A stretch of 64,000 nt of DNA from Arthrobacter sp. EpRS71 (GTDB lineage Bacteria; Actinomycetota; Actinomycetes; Actinomycetales; Micrococcaceae), in the NCBI RefSeq assembly GCF_001512285.1, contig NZ_LNUV01000006.1, positions 1,904,709-1,968,708 on the forward strand. Reading direction: 5' to 3'. Shown one piece after another: positions 8,446 to 16,618 of the stretch. The notes under the pieces were generated by a model that was given only the letters and a program-made list of their open reading frames with translations, did no database searches and was not told the DNA's origin. The translations under genes and the position numbers were made by a program. Each line of letters starts with the position of its first letter. Position 1 is the stretch's first letter.

Positions 8446-8909
8446 GCAATCCAACAACCATCACCGCTGATAGTGGCGTGCCGTTCGTTGACACGGTCCG
8501 CGAATTCGACGCTCCCGTCAGTGCAGTTTTCAAAGCCCATGTTGACCCGGACCTCCTGGCCAAATGGTTGGGTCCGCGCAGCACGACGACCAAAATTACC
8601 GAGTACAACGCCACCACAGGCGGCAGTTGGCGCTACGAAAGCGGTGACGATAGTGGGATGTACGGCTTCCGCGGCGTTTTCCACACCGTTGAATCCGACG
8701 CCCTGATCATCCAGACCATCGAGTTCGAGGGCGCACCCAACCAGGTGGTCATCAGCACCACCACGTTCGAGGAAATCGATGGCAGAACGCGGATGTCAGC
8801 CCACGAGGTTTACCCCTCCGTTGAAGCCCGGGACATGGCATTGGCCACGGGAATGGACTACGGCGTGATCGAAGGATACGAGCGGTTGGATGAACTGCTT
8901 GCCGCCTAA
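8442..8909 (+). CDS. SRPBCC / AHSA1-domain protein
   Basis: 155 residues forming one START-like domain: VREFDAPVSAVFKAHVDPDLLAKWLGP at the start, GGSWRYES and YGFRGVFHTVESDALIIQTIEFEG in the middle, and a long C-terminal helix ending YERLDELLA. Such proteins bind hydrophobic ligands in a helix-grip cavity; the name comes from Aha1, but bacterial members paired with ArsR have no proven chaperone role. Co-transcribed with the regulator. Its stop overlaps that of the convergent lysE-like gene by four bases. Confidence 0.9.
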   Translation: MSNPTTITADSGVPFVDTVREFDAPVSAVFKAHVDPDLLAKWLGPRSTTTKITEYNATTGGSWRYESGDDSGMYGFRGVFHTVESDALIIQTIEFEGAPNQVVISTTTFEEIDGRTRMSAHEVYPSVEARDMALATGMDYGVIEGYERLDELLAA

Positions 8910-9553
8910 GCTCCCGCCGGCTGTAGAAGCGGTAGGAGTTGCTCCGACAGCAGCACTGTCCCCAACCCGATCATGATGATCCCGCTGACAAGGGTCACCA
9001 CGCGGGCAGCGCCGGGCCGGGATGCCAGCAGCTTCCTGGAGGTCAAGGCGACGGCCGTGTAGACCATCCCGGCAAGGATGACGAAGGTCAGGCCCAAGAG
9101 GCCCGACTGGACCGGAACGGGCAGTGCTGCCTCGGGGCTCACGAACTGAGGCACCAGCGCCACGAAGAAAAGCAGGCCCTTGGGATTGATACCGCTGGTG
9201 CCCATGCCCTGAAGGAACGTGCGGAGCTGGTTATCGGACTGCACGACGCCGCCTTCCGCACTGTAGCTCGCGCCTCGCCAGGAGCGGATGGTAGCCACGC
9301 CGAGCCACAGGAGGTAGGCGGCTCCCGCGATGGTCAGCCACCCGAGAAGCCCGGGAACTCGAGCAAGCAGGGCCGCCAACCCGGCCGCCATCAGCAAGGT
9401 GTGGATCACATATCCACTGCACAGCCCGGCGACGGCGGGGACGAAACTGCGTTGCTTGAGCCCGGCCGAGATCGAGTAGGCCCAGTCGACGCCGGGCGTG
9501 CACGCCAAACTCACGGCGACGATCATGAAGGCCAGGAACAGCTGGGGGTTCAC
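8906..9553 (-). CDS. LysE/RhtB-family amino-acid exporter
   Basis: 215-residue membrane protein with about six helices. The N-terminal block CTPGVDWAYSISAGLKQR corresponds to the LysE signature (usually PGPD; here PGVD), and GINPKGLLFFVALVPQFV is the second family block. GTG 9553 follows GGAGAG by about six bases. Divergent from an Lrp gene, as is typical of exporter-Lrp pairs in which the regulator senses the exported amino acid. Substrate unknown. Confidence 0.92.
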   Translation of the reverse strand: MNPQLFLAFMIVAVSLACTPGVDWAYSISAGLKQRSFVPAVAGLCSGYVIHTLLMAAGLAALLARVPGLLGWLTIAGAAYLLWLGVATIRSWRGASYSAEGGVVQSDNQLRTFLQGMGTSGINPKGLLFFVALVPQFVSPEAALPVPVQSGLLGLTFVILAGMVYTAVALTSRKLLASRPGAARVVTLVSGIIMIGLGTVLLSEQLLPLLQPAGA

Positions 9554-9656
9554 GTTTTCTCTCCAGGGCTAGGTGGTAGGAAAACTCTAGGGAAAATCAG
9601 CCCATAAGTGTTCCCATTTTTAGCCCGCTATTCCCTGTTCTGGGTAAGATTATTGC
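9554..9656. promoter_or_regulatory. Divergent lysE-like / lrp control region
   Basis: This 103-base spacer contains GGGAAAAT (about 9591), its imperfect complement TTCCCATTTTT (about 9611) and a further TTCCC. These are spaced like Lrp-type half-sites with A/T centres. TAAGATTAT just before the lrp GTG could be a -10 element. Regulatory use is inferred. Confidence 0.45.
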
Positions 9657-10112
9657 GTGATCGACGGAATCGACAGAAGTATTTTGCGCCACCTCAGAGA
9701 AGACGGCCGGATGACTGCCACGGCTCTTGCCTCGAAGGTGGGCTTGACGGTGGCTCCCTGCCATCGGCGTCTCCGTGATCTGGAGTCCTCGGGGGTGATT
9801 CGCGGCTACCGTGCAGACATCGATCCTGCGGCTGTGGGGTTGGGTTTTGAAGCGATTGTTTTTGTCACGCTCAAACAGGTGGAACGCACCATCATGGCGG
9901 AGTTTGAGGAGCGTGTGGCAGCCAGTCCCAACATCGTGGAGGCCCAGCGGCTTTTCGGGTCCCCGGATTACCTGCTCAAGGTCATTGCTGCGGACCTCCC
10001 CGCCTATCAGCGGTTCTACGACGACGAACTGGCGGCTCTTCCCGCGGTGGAGCGGCTTACGTCGACGCTGGTGATGAAGAACCTGAAAACCAACGTCGGA
10101 CCGCCGGTCTAG
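9657..10112 (+). CDS. Lrp/AsnC-family regulator (partner of the LysE-like exporter)
   Basis: 151 residues from GTG 9657: an AsnC-type HTH at the N-terminus (MTATALASKVGLTVAPCHRRLRDLE) and a RAM ligand-binding domain at the C-terminus (EAQRLFGSPDYLLKVIAADLPAYQRFYDDEL). Only four bases separate its stop from that of the next, convergent Lrp gene. It probably activates the divergent exporter when its amino-acid ligand is high, as LrpC/LysG-like systems do; that is inferred from position. Confidence 0.92.
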   Translation: MIDGIDRSILRHLREDGRMTATALASKVGLTVAPCHRRLRDLESSGVIRGYRADIDPAAVGLGFEAIVFVTLKQVERTIMAEFEERVAASPNIVEAQRLFGSPDYLLKVIAADLPAYQRFYDDELAALPAVERLTSTLVMKNLKTNVGPPV

Positions 10113-10116
10113 GGCC

Positions 10117-10650
10117 CTACTCCTTGAGCAAGCCAGTGGTCCGGTACGGGATCACTTCCCGGAGGAACATGCTGGTGGATGTGCGCACTATCCCGGGGCA
10201 CAGGCGAATCTCTTCGGATACCCGGTAAAGATCGTCCGGACTCTTGGCCACCACTCTGATGATGAGGTCGGTATCTCCAGCGGGGGCGTGGCATTCAAGG
10301 ACTTCGGGGATGTCCCGCAGGGCCGCGATGGCCTCGTTCAAGTGGCTTTGGTCCAATTCGGCGCTGACAGCCGCAGCCACACCACGCCCCAAAGCCGAGG
10401 GCAGGACCCGGCTGCTGTTGGGGCGAAGGGCTCCGGACGCCGTCATTCGTTCCAGGCGCGACTGAACTGTTCCACGAGCGAGGTGCAGCTTCTGGGCCAG
10501 CACCATGATGGGCACGCGTGGATCCTCGTCCAAAGCAGCGAGGATCCGGCGGTCCGTGGCGTCGAGTTCCTGCAATGTGACCACTCCCTGACTAAGTTTT
10601 CGCACCAGACTGGTCAGATCGACCAATGATTGTGATGTCCGTTGCACCAA
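10117..10650 (-). CDS. Second Lrp/AsnC-family regulator
   Basis: 177 residues if it starts at TTG 10650. The recognisable domain begins LDATDRRILAALDEDPRVPIMVLAQKLHLARGTVQSRLERM (AsnC HTH), followed by a RAM domain (VLECHAPAGDTDLIIRVVAKSPDDLYRVSEEI). The first 25 residues are not family-like, so the true start may be GTG 10584 or the TTG at 10575, which has AGGGAG about eight bases upstream. No adjacent target gene stands out. It is not closely similar to its Lrp neighbour, so this is not a recent duplication. Confidence 0.88.
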   Translation of the reverse strand: MVQRTSQSLVDLTSLVRKLSQGVVTLQELDATDRRILAALDEDPRVPIMVLAQKLHLARGTVQSRLERMTASGALRPNSSRVLPSALGRGVAAAVSAELDQSHLNEAIAALRDIPEVLECHAPAGDTDLIIRVVAKSPDDLYRVSEEIRLCPGIVRTSTSMFLREVIPYRTTGLLKE

Positions 10651-10836
10651 CTGTATGTCTCCTGCTCAAATGGTGACAACGAAGCAGGTCGAGGCTACCG
10701 CCGAAACCCGCAGGCACCAGGACCCCGGAACACCACCCGGAGCCCTGCACAGGTTTCCCGCAAGGAAGCAGCCGCTGATTGACTCTTGTTCACAGCATTG
10801 TCATTCTGCACCCGCCCCTTCACCCGGGCGTCACAG

Positions 10837-10884
10837 CAAGAGCCCCTGAGCTACCGGATCGTTGCGGTAGCTGAGGGGCTCTTG
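10837..10884. other. Long near-perfect hairpin upstream of gluQ
   Basis: A 20-base arm at 10837-10856 pairs with 10865-10884 (19 of 20 matches; CAAGAGCCCC...GGGGCTCTTG at the base) around an eight-base loop. No T-run follows on either strand, so it is not a standard terminator. It ends 15 bases before the gluQ ATG, so a leader-RNA or attenuator role is possible. Confidence 0.7.
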
Positions 10885-10899
10885 TGGTTGGCTTGGATC

Positions 10900-11787
10900 A
10901 TGACTCCAGCTGGCCGCTTCGCCCCGAGCCCCTCCGGCGAATTGCACGTCGGCAACCTTCGCACAGCAATTCTCGCCTGGCTGTTCGCGAAGTCCAGTGG
11001 CCGGGACTTCCTGCTGCGCGTCGAGGACCTGGACCGTGCCCGGTCCGGCGCTGAAGCGGAGCAGCTCCGCGACCTGCAGGCTGTGGGCGTCAGGTGGGAC
11101 GCCGCCGTCGTACGCCAAACTGAGCGAGGCACGCTGTACGCCGCGGCGATTGAGCGTCTTACCGCCGAAGGCCGGACCTACGAGTGTTTCTGCACGCGGC
11201 GCGAGATCCAGGAAGCGCCGTCCGCGCCGCATGCGCCGCAAGGCGCCTACCCCGGGACGTGCCGGCGACTCTCTCACGCCGAACGCGAGATCCGGCGAGC
11301 GACGCGCCCGGCATCCATCCGCCTGCGGTCCGACGTTTCAGAGTGGGCTGTTGAGGACCAGTTGCACGGCCACTATGTGGGTGTTGTGGACGACCTTGTC
11401 CTGCGGAGAAATGACGGCGTCACAGCCTACAACCTCGCTGTAGTTGTTGACGACGCAGCCCAAGGAATTGACCAGGTGGTGCGGGGCGATGACCTCCTCC
11501 CGTCCACCCCTCGGCAGGCCTACTTAGCGACGCTGTTGGGGCTGCCGGCCCCTGAATACGCCCACGTTCCGCTGGTGGTAAACCACGACGGCGTCAGGCT
11601 GGCAAAGCGCGACGGTGCCGTCACGCTGAGCGACCTCGCCGCCGTCGGAATTCCCGCCGAACGCGTGCGTGACCTGGTCCTTGCGTCCCTCCGCTTGCCT
11701 GCCGGAACACTGGAAGAGGCCTTGCCGCGATTCCGCCCACAGGAGCTCCCCGGAGAGCCTTGGGTGTGGAAAACTCCCCGGGCCTGA
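10900..11787 (+). CDS. gluQ: Glutamyl-Q tRNA(Asp) synthetase
   Basis: 295-residue truncated glutamyl-tRNA-synthetase paralogue that charges the queuosine base of tRNA(Asp) with glutamate. Seen: the class I start GRFAPSPSGELHVGNLRTAI (HIGH-like site), HDDL-type sequence RVEDLDR, zinc-site Cys/Tyr region YECFCTRREI...YPGTCR, and KMSKS-equivalent RLAKRDGAVTL near residue 240. The anticodon-binding domain of true GluRS is absent, as expected at this length. Whether the strain makes queuosine is not visible here. ATG 10900 starts at the conserved domain; frames further upstream run through the hairpin and are rejected. Confidence 0.93.
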   Translation: MTPAGRFAPSPSGELHVGNLRTAILAWLFAKSSGRDFLLRVEDLDRARSGAEAEQLRDLQAVGVRWDAAVVRQTERGTLYAAAIERLTAEGRTYECFCTRREIQEAPSAPHAPQGAYPGTCRRLSHAEREIRRATRPASIRLRSDVSEWAVEDQLHGHYVGVVDDLVLRRNDGVTAYNLAVVVDDAAQGIDQVVRGDDLLPSTPRQAYLATLLGLPAPEYAHVPLVVNHDGVRLAKRDGAVTLSDLAAVGIPAERVRDLVLASLRLPAGTLEEALPRFRPQELPGEPWVWKTPRA

Positions 11788-11812
11788 ACCCGTTGCCGCG
11801 TAGGCTGTCTGG

Positions 11813-12931
11813 ATGCAGTCACAGCTGATCGCCCCAGGTTTCGAACCCGTCGCCGAGCTCTTCGGCAGTTTTCTCGAGCAGGACCCTGACTACTCCGCGC
11901 AAGTTGCGGCCTACCACCGCGGCGTCAAAGTACTGGACCTCAGCGGCGGTCCGCACCTCCGCCCCGATTCGGTCACAGGCGTCTTCTCGTGTTCCAAAGG
12001 CATGGCCGGCCTGGTCATGGCGTTGCTCGTCCAAGACGGCCAGTTGGACCTTGAAGCGGACGTGGTTAAGTACTGGCCCGAATTCGGTGCTGAGGGCAAG
12101 TCGTCCGTGACCGTTGCCCAGCTTCTTTCGCATCAGGCCGGGCTCCTTGGCGTGGAAGGCGGCCTGACCCTCCACGAGGTCAACAACTCCGAGCTCGCAG
12201 CCGCCAAGCTCGCCCCACTGCCGCCGCTGTGGAAGCCCGGAGCCGCGTTCGGATATCACGCGCTGACCATTGGCATTTTCATGGAAGAGCTGTGCCGCCG
12301 CATCACTGGTTCCACGCTGCAGGAGGTCTTCGAGCAGCGGATCCGTGCCGTGACCGGCGCCCACTTCTACCTTGGCCTGCCCGATTCCGAGGAGGCCCGC
12401 TTTGAGCCGTTCCGCTGGGCGGCCGATCCCTCGTGGCCATGGGTGGACCCGGCCAGCCACTTCGGCTTGGCCGCCAACGCGGCCGTGGGAGACATCCTTG
12501 ATCTTCCCAACATCAGGGATGTCCGGGCTGCCGGCATGAGTTCGGTGGCCGGTGTTGCCAGCGCCGAAGGCATGGCCAGGATCTATGCGGCCGCATTGAC
12601 CGGGTTGGAAGGCGAAGCTGCCATGCCGCCACTTCTGACGGAGGAGACCATCAGAACTGTGTCCGCTGAGCAGGTCTTCGGGATCGACCGCGTGTTTGGC
12701 GAGACGGGCTGCTTCGGCACCGTTTTCATGAAGTCCCACACGCGGATGCCGTTCGGCAGTTACCGCGCGTTCGGGCACGACGGCGCCAGCGCGTCTTTGG
12801 GCTTCGCGGACCCCGTGTATGAACTCGGCTTTGGGTACGTGCCGCAGACTGCCGAGCCCGGGGGCGTGGGGTGCCGCAACTTCCTGTTGAGCTCGGCGGT
12901 CAGGGAAGTGATTGCTGGCTTCGCGGCTTAG
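11813..12931 (+). CDS. Serine hydrolase of the beta-lactamase / EstB family
   Basis: 372 residues, no signal peptide, so probably cytosolic. The penicillin-binding fold is shown by SCSK at residues 59-62 (SxxK nucleophile and base), GYHALTIG as the Tyr motif, and an HDGASASLGFADP block near the C-terminus (the third, KTG-like position). Family VIII esterases such as EstB have this size and lack real antibiotic hydrolysis. It starts 25 bases after gluQ and ends overlapping the convergent tetR stop by four bases. Natural substrate unknown; resistance should not be inferred. Confidence 0.88.
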   Translation: MQSQLIAPGFEPVAELFGSFLEQDPDYSAQVAAYHRGVKVLDLSGGPHLRPDSVTGVFSCSKGMAGLVMALLVQDGQLDLEADVVKYWPEFGAEGKSSVTVAQLLSHQAGLLGVEGGLTLHEVNNSELAAAKLAPLPPLWKPGAAFGYHALTIGIFMEELCRRITGSTLQEVFEQRIRAVTGAHFYLGLPDSEEARFEPFRWAADPSWPWVDPASHFGLAANAAVGDILDLPNIRDVRAAGMSSVAGVASAEGMARIYAAALTGLEGEAAMPPLLTEETIRTVSAEQVFGIDRVFGETGCFGTVFMKSHTRMPFGSYRAFGHDGASASLGFADPVYELGFGYVPQTAEPGGVGCRNFLLSSAVREVIAGFAA

Positions 12932-13545
12932 GGAAGCTGGAGCTGTGCGGCCGGGACTCCGGACGCCATTCCTGCCCACAAAGTGTCGGTGGTAGCGGTG
13001 ATGACGTCCTCCACTGAATTTCCGTCCACCTGCCCGCCAGCTGCCAGAAGGGCTGTGCCATGGAGACTCACGAAGCACACCATGGCCAGTGTTTCGGGGT
13101 TGCCGGCAGCCAGGGCGCCGGCCTCTTGTGCCTCGGCGATCATGGCTTGGGCGAGGTGTATTCCTTGTACTCCGGTGTTCCGCAGCTCATCGCTGGAGTC
13201 TGGGTGGTGCTTGGTGGAGTACATCACCGTCAGTAGGGCGGGGTGTTCCACGGCGAAGTGGACGTAGGCCTTCCCAACGTTGACGAAACGGTCGCGGAGG
13301 TCTTCACCGGACTGGGCGGCGTCCTGGATGAGGCGGTTCATTGACTCGAAGCCAGCCAGTGCCACGGCGTCGATCAGGGCCTGCTTGTCGCGGAAGTGCT
13401 TGGCCGGGGCGCCGTGGCTGACGTTCACGTCGCGGGCCAACTGCCGCAGGGAGAGTCCATCCACGCCAGCTTCTTCGATGGTTTCCATGGCGCGTTCCAG
13501 GAGGGCTTCCCGGAGTTTGCCGTGGTGGTAGGGCTGGTCAGTCAT
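12928..13545 (-). CDS. TetR-family transcriptional regulator
   Basis: 205 residues; the HTH lies at about residues 25-50 (LSLRQLARDVNVSHGAPAKHFRDKQALIDAVA), with a helical ligand domain after it. Divergent from a short-chain dehydrogenase, with TGTAG/CTACA operator-like sites between, so it probably represses that gene and itself. Convergent overlap of four bases with the EstB-like gene. Confidence 0.92.
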   Translation of the reverse strand: MTDQPYHHGKLREALLERAMETIEEAGVDGLSLRQLARDVNVSHGAPAKHFRDKQALIDAVALAGFESMNRLIQDAAQSGEDLRDRFVNVGKAYVHFAVEHPALLTVMYSTKHHPDSSDELRNTGVQGIHLAQAMIAEAQEAGALAAGNPETLAMVCFVSLHGTALLAAGGQVDGNSVEDVITATTDTLWAGMASGVPAAQLQLP

Positions 13546-13563
13546 GGCTTAAGTCTAGGCCAA

Positions 13564-13616
13564 TGTAGTCATTGACAACAAAGTAGACACTGCCTACCAT
13601 GTAGACAGCGACTACA
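13564..13616 (+). promoter_or_regulatory. SDR promoter with TetR operator candidates
   Basis: TTGACA (13572-13577) and TACCAT (13595-13600), 17 bases apart, form a good promoter toward the SDR. TGTAGTC overlaps the -35 side (13564), and the palindrome TGTAG-N7-CTACA (13600-13616) sits just after the -10, the positions expected for repression. TAGACA repeats lie between them. Confidence 0.65.
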
Positions 13617-13647
13617 TTAGGTACGCCTCAACCGATGGGACCCACCA

Positions 13648-14439
13648 ATGACCATGACCTACGCAGGAACCACTGCACTCATCACCGGTGCCAGCTCCGG
13701 CCTCGGCGCCGAGTTCGCCGGACAGTTTGCTGCCCGGGGCTCTAACCTTGTCCTGGTAGCCAGGCGTGCAGACCGTCTTGAAGAGTTGGCACAGGATTTG
13801 CGCTCCCGGCACGGTGTCACCATTACTGTCGTTCCCCTGGACCTGGGCCGGCCCGGTGCCGGACGCGAGCTCTTCAGCGAACTGTCCGGGCGGGGAATCA
13901 CCGTGGACACCTTGATCAACAACGCGGGATTCGGAACCCATGGTCCGTTGGTGGAGGAAGACCCGGACACCATTGCCTCTGAGATCTCGCTGAATGTGGC
14001 CGCCCTCGTGGATATAACCCGCGCCTTCCTGCCAGCTCTGCTCGCCTCCGGAAAGGGTGCGCTGGTGAACGTCGCCAGCACTGCCGCTTTCCAGCCCATT
14101 CCCGGCATGGCCGTGTACGGCGCCACCAAGGCCTTCGTCCTGAGCTTCACCGAAGCAGTGGCCCACGAAACTAAAAACTCCGGGCTCAACGTCCTGGCCC
14201 TTTGCCCGGGTGCGACGCGCACTGAGTTCTTCGACGTCCTTGGCGGCGACTCAGCAGCCGTCGGCAAGATGCAGACCTCCGCGCAGGTTGTGGGAACAGC
14301 GCTCAAGGCTTTGGATCGCAAGGACACTCCCGGCAGCGTGGTCTCCGGTTGGGTCAACCGCGTCGCTGCAGGTTTCGCGCAGCGCCTGCCCAGGGCCGTC
14401 ACCGTCGCCATTGCTGCTCGCGCCGTTCAGGACTGGTAG
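13648..14439 (+). CDS. Short-chain dehydrogenase/reductase
   Basis: 263 residues, NAD(P)-dependent oxidoreductase of the classical SDR fold. Visible: TGASSGLG cofactor loop (about 13-20), NNAG, NVAST with the catalytic Ser, and YGATK (Tyr 157, Lys 161). The C-terminal tail VAAGFAQRLPRAVTVAIAARAV is hydrophobic, as in DltE/YqjQ-like members that touch membranes. Divergently transcribed from tetR with operator candidates over its promoter, so probably induced by the TetR ligand. Substrate not identifiable. Confidence 0.92.
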   Translation: MTMTYAGTTALITGASSGLGAEFAGQFAARGSNLVLVARRADRLEELAQDLRSRHGVTITVVPLDLGRPGAGRELFSELSGRGITVDTLINNAGFGTHGPLVEEDPDTIASEISLNVAALVDITRAFLPALLASGKGALVNVASTAAFQPIPGMAVYGATKAFVLSFTEAVAHETKNSGLNVLALCPGATRTEFFDVLGGDSAAVGKMQTSAQVVGTALKALDRKDTPGSVVSGWVNRVAAGFAQRLPRAVTVAIAARAVQDW

Positions 14440-14550
14440 GACTGGCGGGCCGGTCTTCAGTGGCGGGCCGGTGTTTCGGGTTTCGGAACAGCGGATAGCC
14501 TGAAGGGGAGGACCGATCCCCGCCGGTCCCTCTTCAAGCCGGAGGCCAGC

Positions 14551-15087
14551 ATGACCGAACCACGCTTTACCGTAGAGACAGCCCAGGTTTTGGCCGAGGT
14601 GGCTCACAATCGGCAGAAGGACAAGCTCAAACGGCCGTATCGGGATCACGTCCTGGCCGTGGGTGATGCGCTCGCCGACTTTGATGAAGACATCCAGATC
14701 GCCGGCTACCTTCACGACATCGCCGAAGACACCCCCATCACCCGGCAAGCCCTGCTGGAAATGGGGGTGTCCGAGCGTGCGGTTGACATCATTGAGCGCG
14801 TCACCCGCCGCTTCCATGATGATCCGGATGATTACGACGCCGGTATCCGCTTCGTCGCGGAGGACCACGACGCAACGTTGGTGAAGATCGCCGACAACGC
14901 CCACAACTCCCTGCCCGAGAGGGTCAAAGCGCTTGCCGAGAAGTGGCCGGACAAGCCTCCGGTAACCCGCTACGCCGATGCCCGCCCTGTGCTGTACACG
15001 GCCGTTCCGCGCGAAGAGGTCCGGATGATCCTGGAGCGGATCAACCCGTACCTGATCCCGGAGCTGGACGAGATCGTTCCCGAGTAG
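14551..15087 (+). CDS. HD-domain phosphohydrolase
   Basis: 178 residues with one HD domain: YRDHVLAVGDAL, then LHDIAEDTPIT (His 55-Asp 56 and the downstream ED pair at 59-60) and LVKIADNAHN, which supplies the last metal-binding Asp. This arrangement resembles the hydrolase half of (p)ppGpp enzymes and MESH1-like proteins, so it may cleave nucleotide pyrophosphates, but no synthetase domain is present and the substrate is a guess. ATG 14551 follows GGAGG. It stands alone and is convergent with ltrA. Confidence 0.85.
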   Translation: MTEPRFTVETAQVLAEVAHNRQKDKLKRPYRDHVLAVGDALADFDEDIQIAGYLHDIAEDTPITRQALLEMGVSERAVDIIERVTRRFHDDPDDYDAGIRFVAEDHDATLVKIADNAHNSLPERVKALAEKWPDKPPVTRYADARPVLYTAVPREEVRMILERINPYLIPELDEIVPE

Positions 15088-15109
15088 CCCCGGTTGCACT
15101 TAGCCGCCC

Positions 15110-15257
15110 GTTGTGGGGCCTGTTTTGCGTGTTTGATGGGGGATTTGGGGTGCAGAGTGGGCCTCGCAACGCGAGTGGTCTGAGTTGTGGGGCCTGCTTT
15201 GCGTGCTTGGCGGGGGATTTGGGGCGTAGAGCGGGCCTCGCAACGCGAGTGGGAGGG
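15110..15257. repeat. Tandem pair of 74-bp hairpin elements
   Basis: Two copies start at 15110 and 15184 (74-base period, about ten differences). Within each, GTTGTGGGGCC near the left end pairs with GGCCTCGCAAC near the right end; most mismatches are G-U wobbles, so the RNA can pair almost fully. It fills the gap between convergent genes. Related single copies occur at 37471 and 40845. Confidence 0.8.
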
Positions 15258-15258
15258 C

Positions 15259-16503
15259 TTAGCCCGCGGCGGTTTCCAGCCGACGGAGGGCGGCTGCCCG
15301 GCCCTTGTGCCCGCGGCGCTCGTCGTAGGCGATGGACAGGCCCATGACCAGCATCATGGCTAGCATGCAGATGGGCACGGAAGCGCCCGCAGCGGCTATG
15401 GCGATGCTTGAAGCCAGTCCCAGTACCACCAGCGTGGTGCTCCAGAAGTGTTCCCGATCCACGCCGAGCAGGATGCCGTACAGGGTACTGAGCGATACCT
15501 TGAACACAATGATGGGGATGGCGATGGAAGCCACGGCGGCGGCCGCGGGAATGTGGGCTTCGTGGTCAATGTAGTAGGCAGCAACGTGCAATCCCGCGCC
15601 GGTAGCGGCAATCGCTGCGAAGATCGGCATGTGCCCGTAGCCGAACACCCATGAACGGTGCCGTTGAACGTGCAGAGCCGGGCCTGAGGGCAGGATGAAG
15701 TAGATCCACCACATGGCGAAGGCCAGGCCGGTGCCGCTCAATCCAACGAGCGCTGCATCCATGGACCACTGGTGGGTGGCCACAATGGCTCGCAGGGTTT
15801 CAATGGCACCAATCAAACATTCGCCCAAGGCAATGATCGCCAGGAGCCCGTACCGTTCCGCGATGTGGTGGGCATGCCACGGGGTTCGGATTTTGCGTTC
15901 GGCGAAGTAGGGTGCCGCCATTTCCATGACGAACAACGGGGCGGCCATGAGGAAGGTGTTCAGGACACTCGCGTCCACCAGCAGCACAACAACCCAGCCC
16001 ACCTGGACGATCGCCACGTACTTGGCATAGCGCAAACAGGTTTCTCGGCGTTCGGGATCCTGCCGCGCTGCACGCAGCCATTGGAAGATCAAGGCCACCC
16101 GCATGACGATGTAGCCCAGCACCATGGTGAAGTTATCTACGTGCCTGCCCTCGATGATGGAGTGAAAAACGGGTTCAATGCCCATGGCAAGAATGAGGAC
16201 ACCGACCATCTGCACCATGGTGACGACGCGGAACACCCAGTCGTCGGTGTCGTAGGCGCTGGCGAACCACGTGAAGTTAATCCAGGCCCAAATGACCGCG
16301 AACATGGCGAAGGAGAAGGCGAGGAGACCGGGCCAGAAATGCGCTTCCGCCACAGCGTGGGCGAACTGGTTACCGGCAACACCGAAGGCGATAACGAAGG
16401 TCAGGTCGAAGAAGAGCTCCAGCGGAGTCGCGGTGCGGTGCTTTTCATGGGGATCACGGCCGCCCATGCGGGAAAGCGCATGGCGAAGGGGATTCAAGGA
16501 CAT
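15259..16503 (-). CDS. ltrA: Low-temperature-requirement A (LtrA) membrane protein
   Basis: 414-residue polytopic membrane protein with many predicted helices. The N-terminal family block RTATPLELFFDLTFVIAFG is clear, and LIGAIETLRAI and ALHVQRHRSWVFGYGHMPIF occur in the second half. LtrA was named from a Listeria cold-growth mutant; its molecular function is still uncertain, and many actinobacteria carry it. ATG 16503 has no strong ribosome site. Its 3' end abuts the tandem hairpin elements. Confidence 0.9.
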   Translation of the reverse strand: MSLNPLRHALSRMGGRDPHEKHRTATPLELFFDLTFVIAFGVAGNQFAHAVAEAHFWPGLLAFSFAMFAVIWAWINFTWFASAYDTDDWVFRVVTMVQMVGVLILAMGIEPVFHSIIEGRHVDNFTMVLGYIVMRVALIFQWLRAARQDPERRETCLRYAKYVAIVQVGWVVVLLVDASVLNTFLMAAPLFVMEMAAPYFAERKIRTPWHAHHIAERYGLLAIIALGECLIGAIETLRAIVATHQWSMDAALVGLSGTGLAFAMWWIYFILPSGPALHVQRHRSWVFGYGHMPIFAAIAATGAGLHVAAYYIDHEAHIPAAAAVASIAIPIIVFKVSLSTLYGILLGVDREHFWSTTLVVLGLASSIAIAAAGASVPICMLAMMLVMGLSIAYDERRGHKGRAAALRRLETAAG

Positions 16504-16618
16504 GGCTCAAAGATTACCGCTGCCCATGTCTCCTCGCCGAGATCGCCGGAATGCGTCGAGACCGCTGGAGAGTTCCGGCGATCTGACACGGTTCCGGCGA
16601 ACTCGGGAAGAGAGAAGG

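Noticed and set aside
10655..10849. Small gene between the second lrp and gluQ
   Set aside because: The frame has no ribosome site or recognisable sequence and runs into the long hairpin.
11813..12931. Antibiotic beta-lactamase
   Set aside because: SxxK is present, but there is no signal peptide and the other motifs fit family VIII esterases rather than a periplasmic or secreted beta-lactamase.
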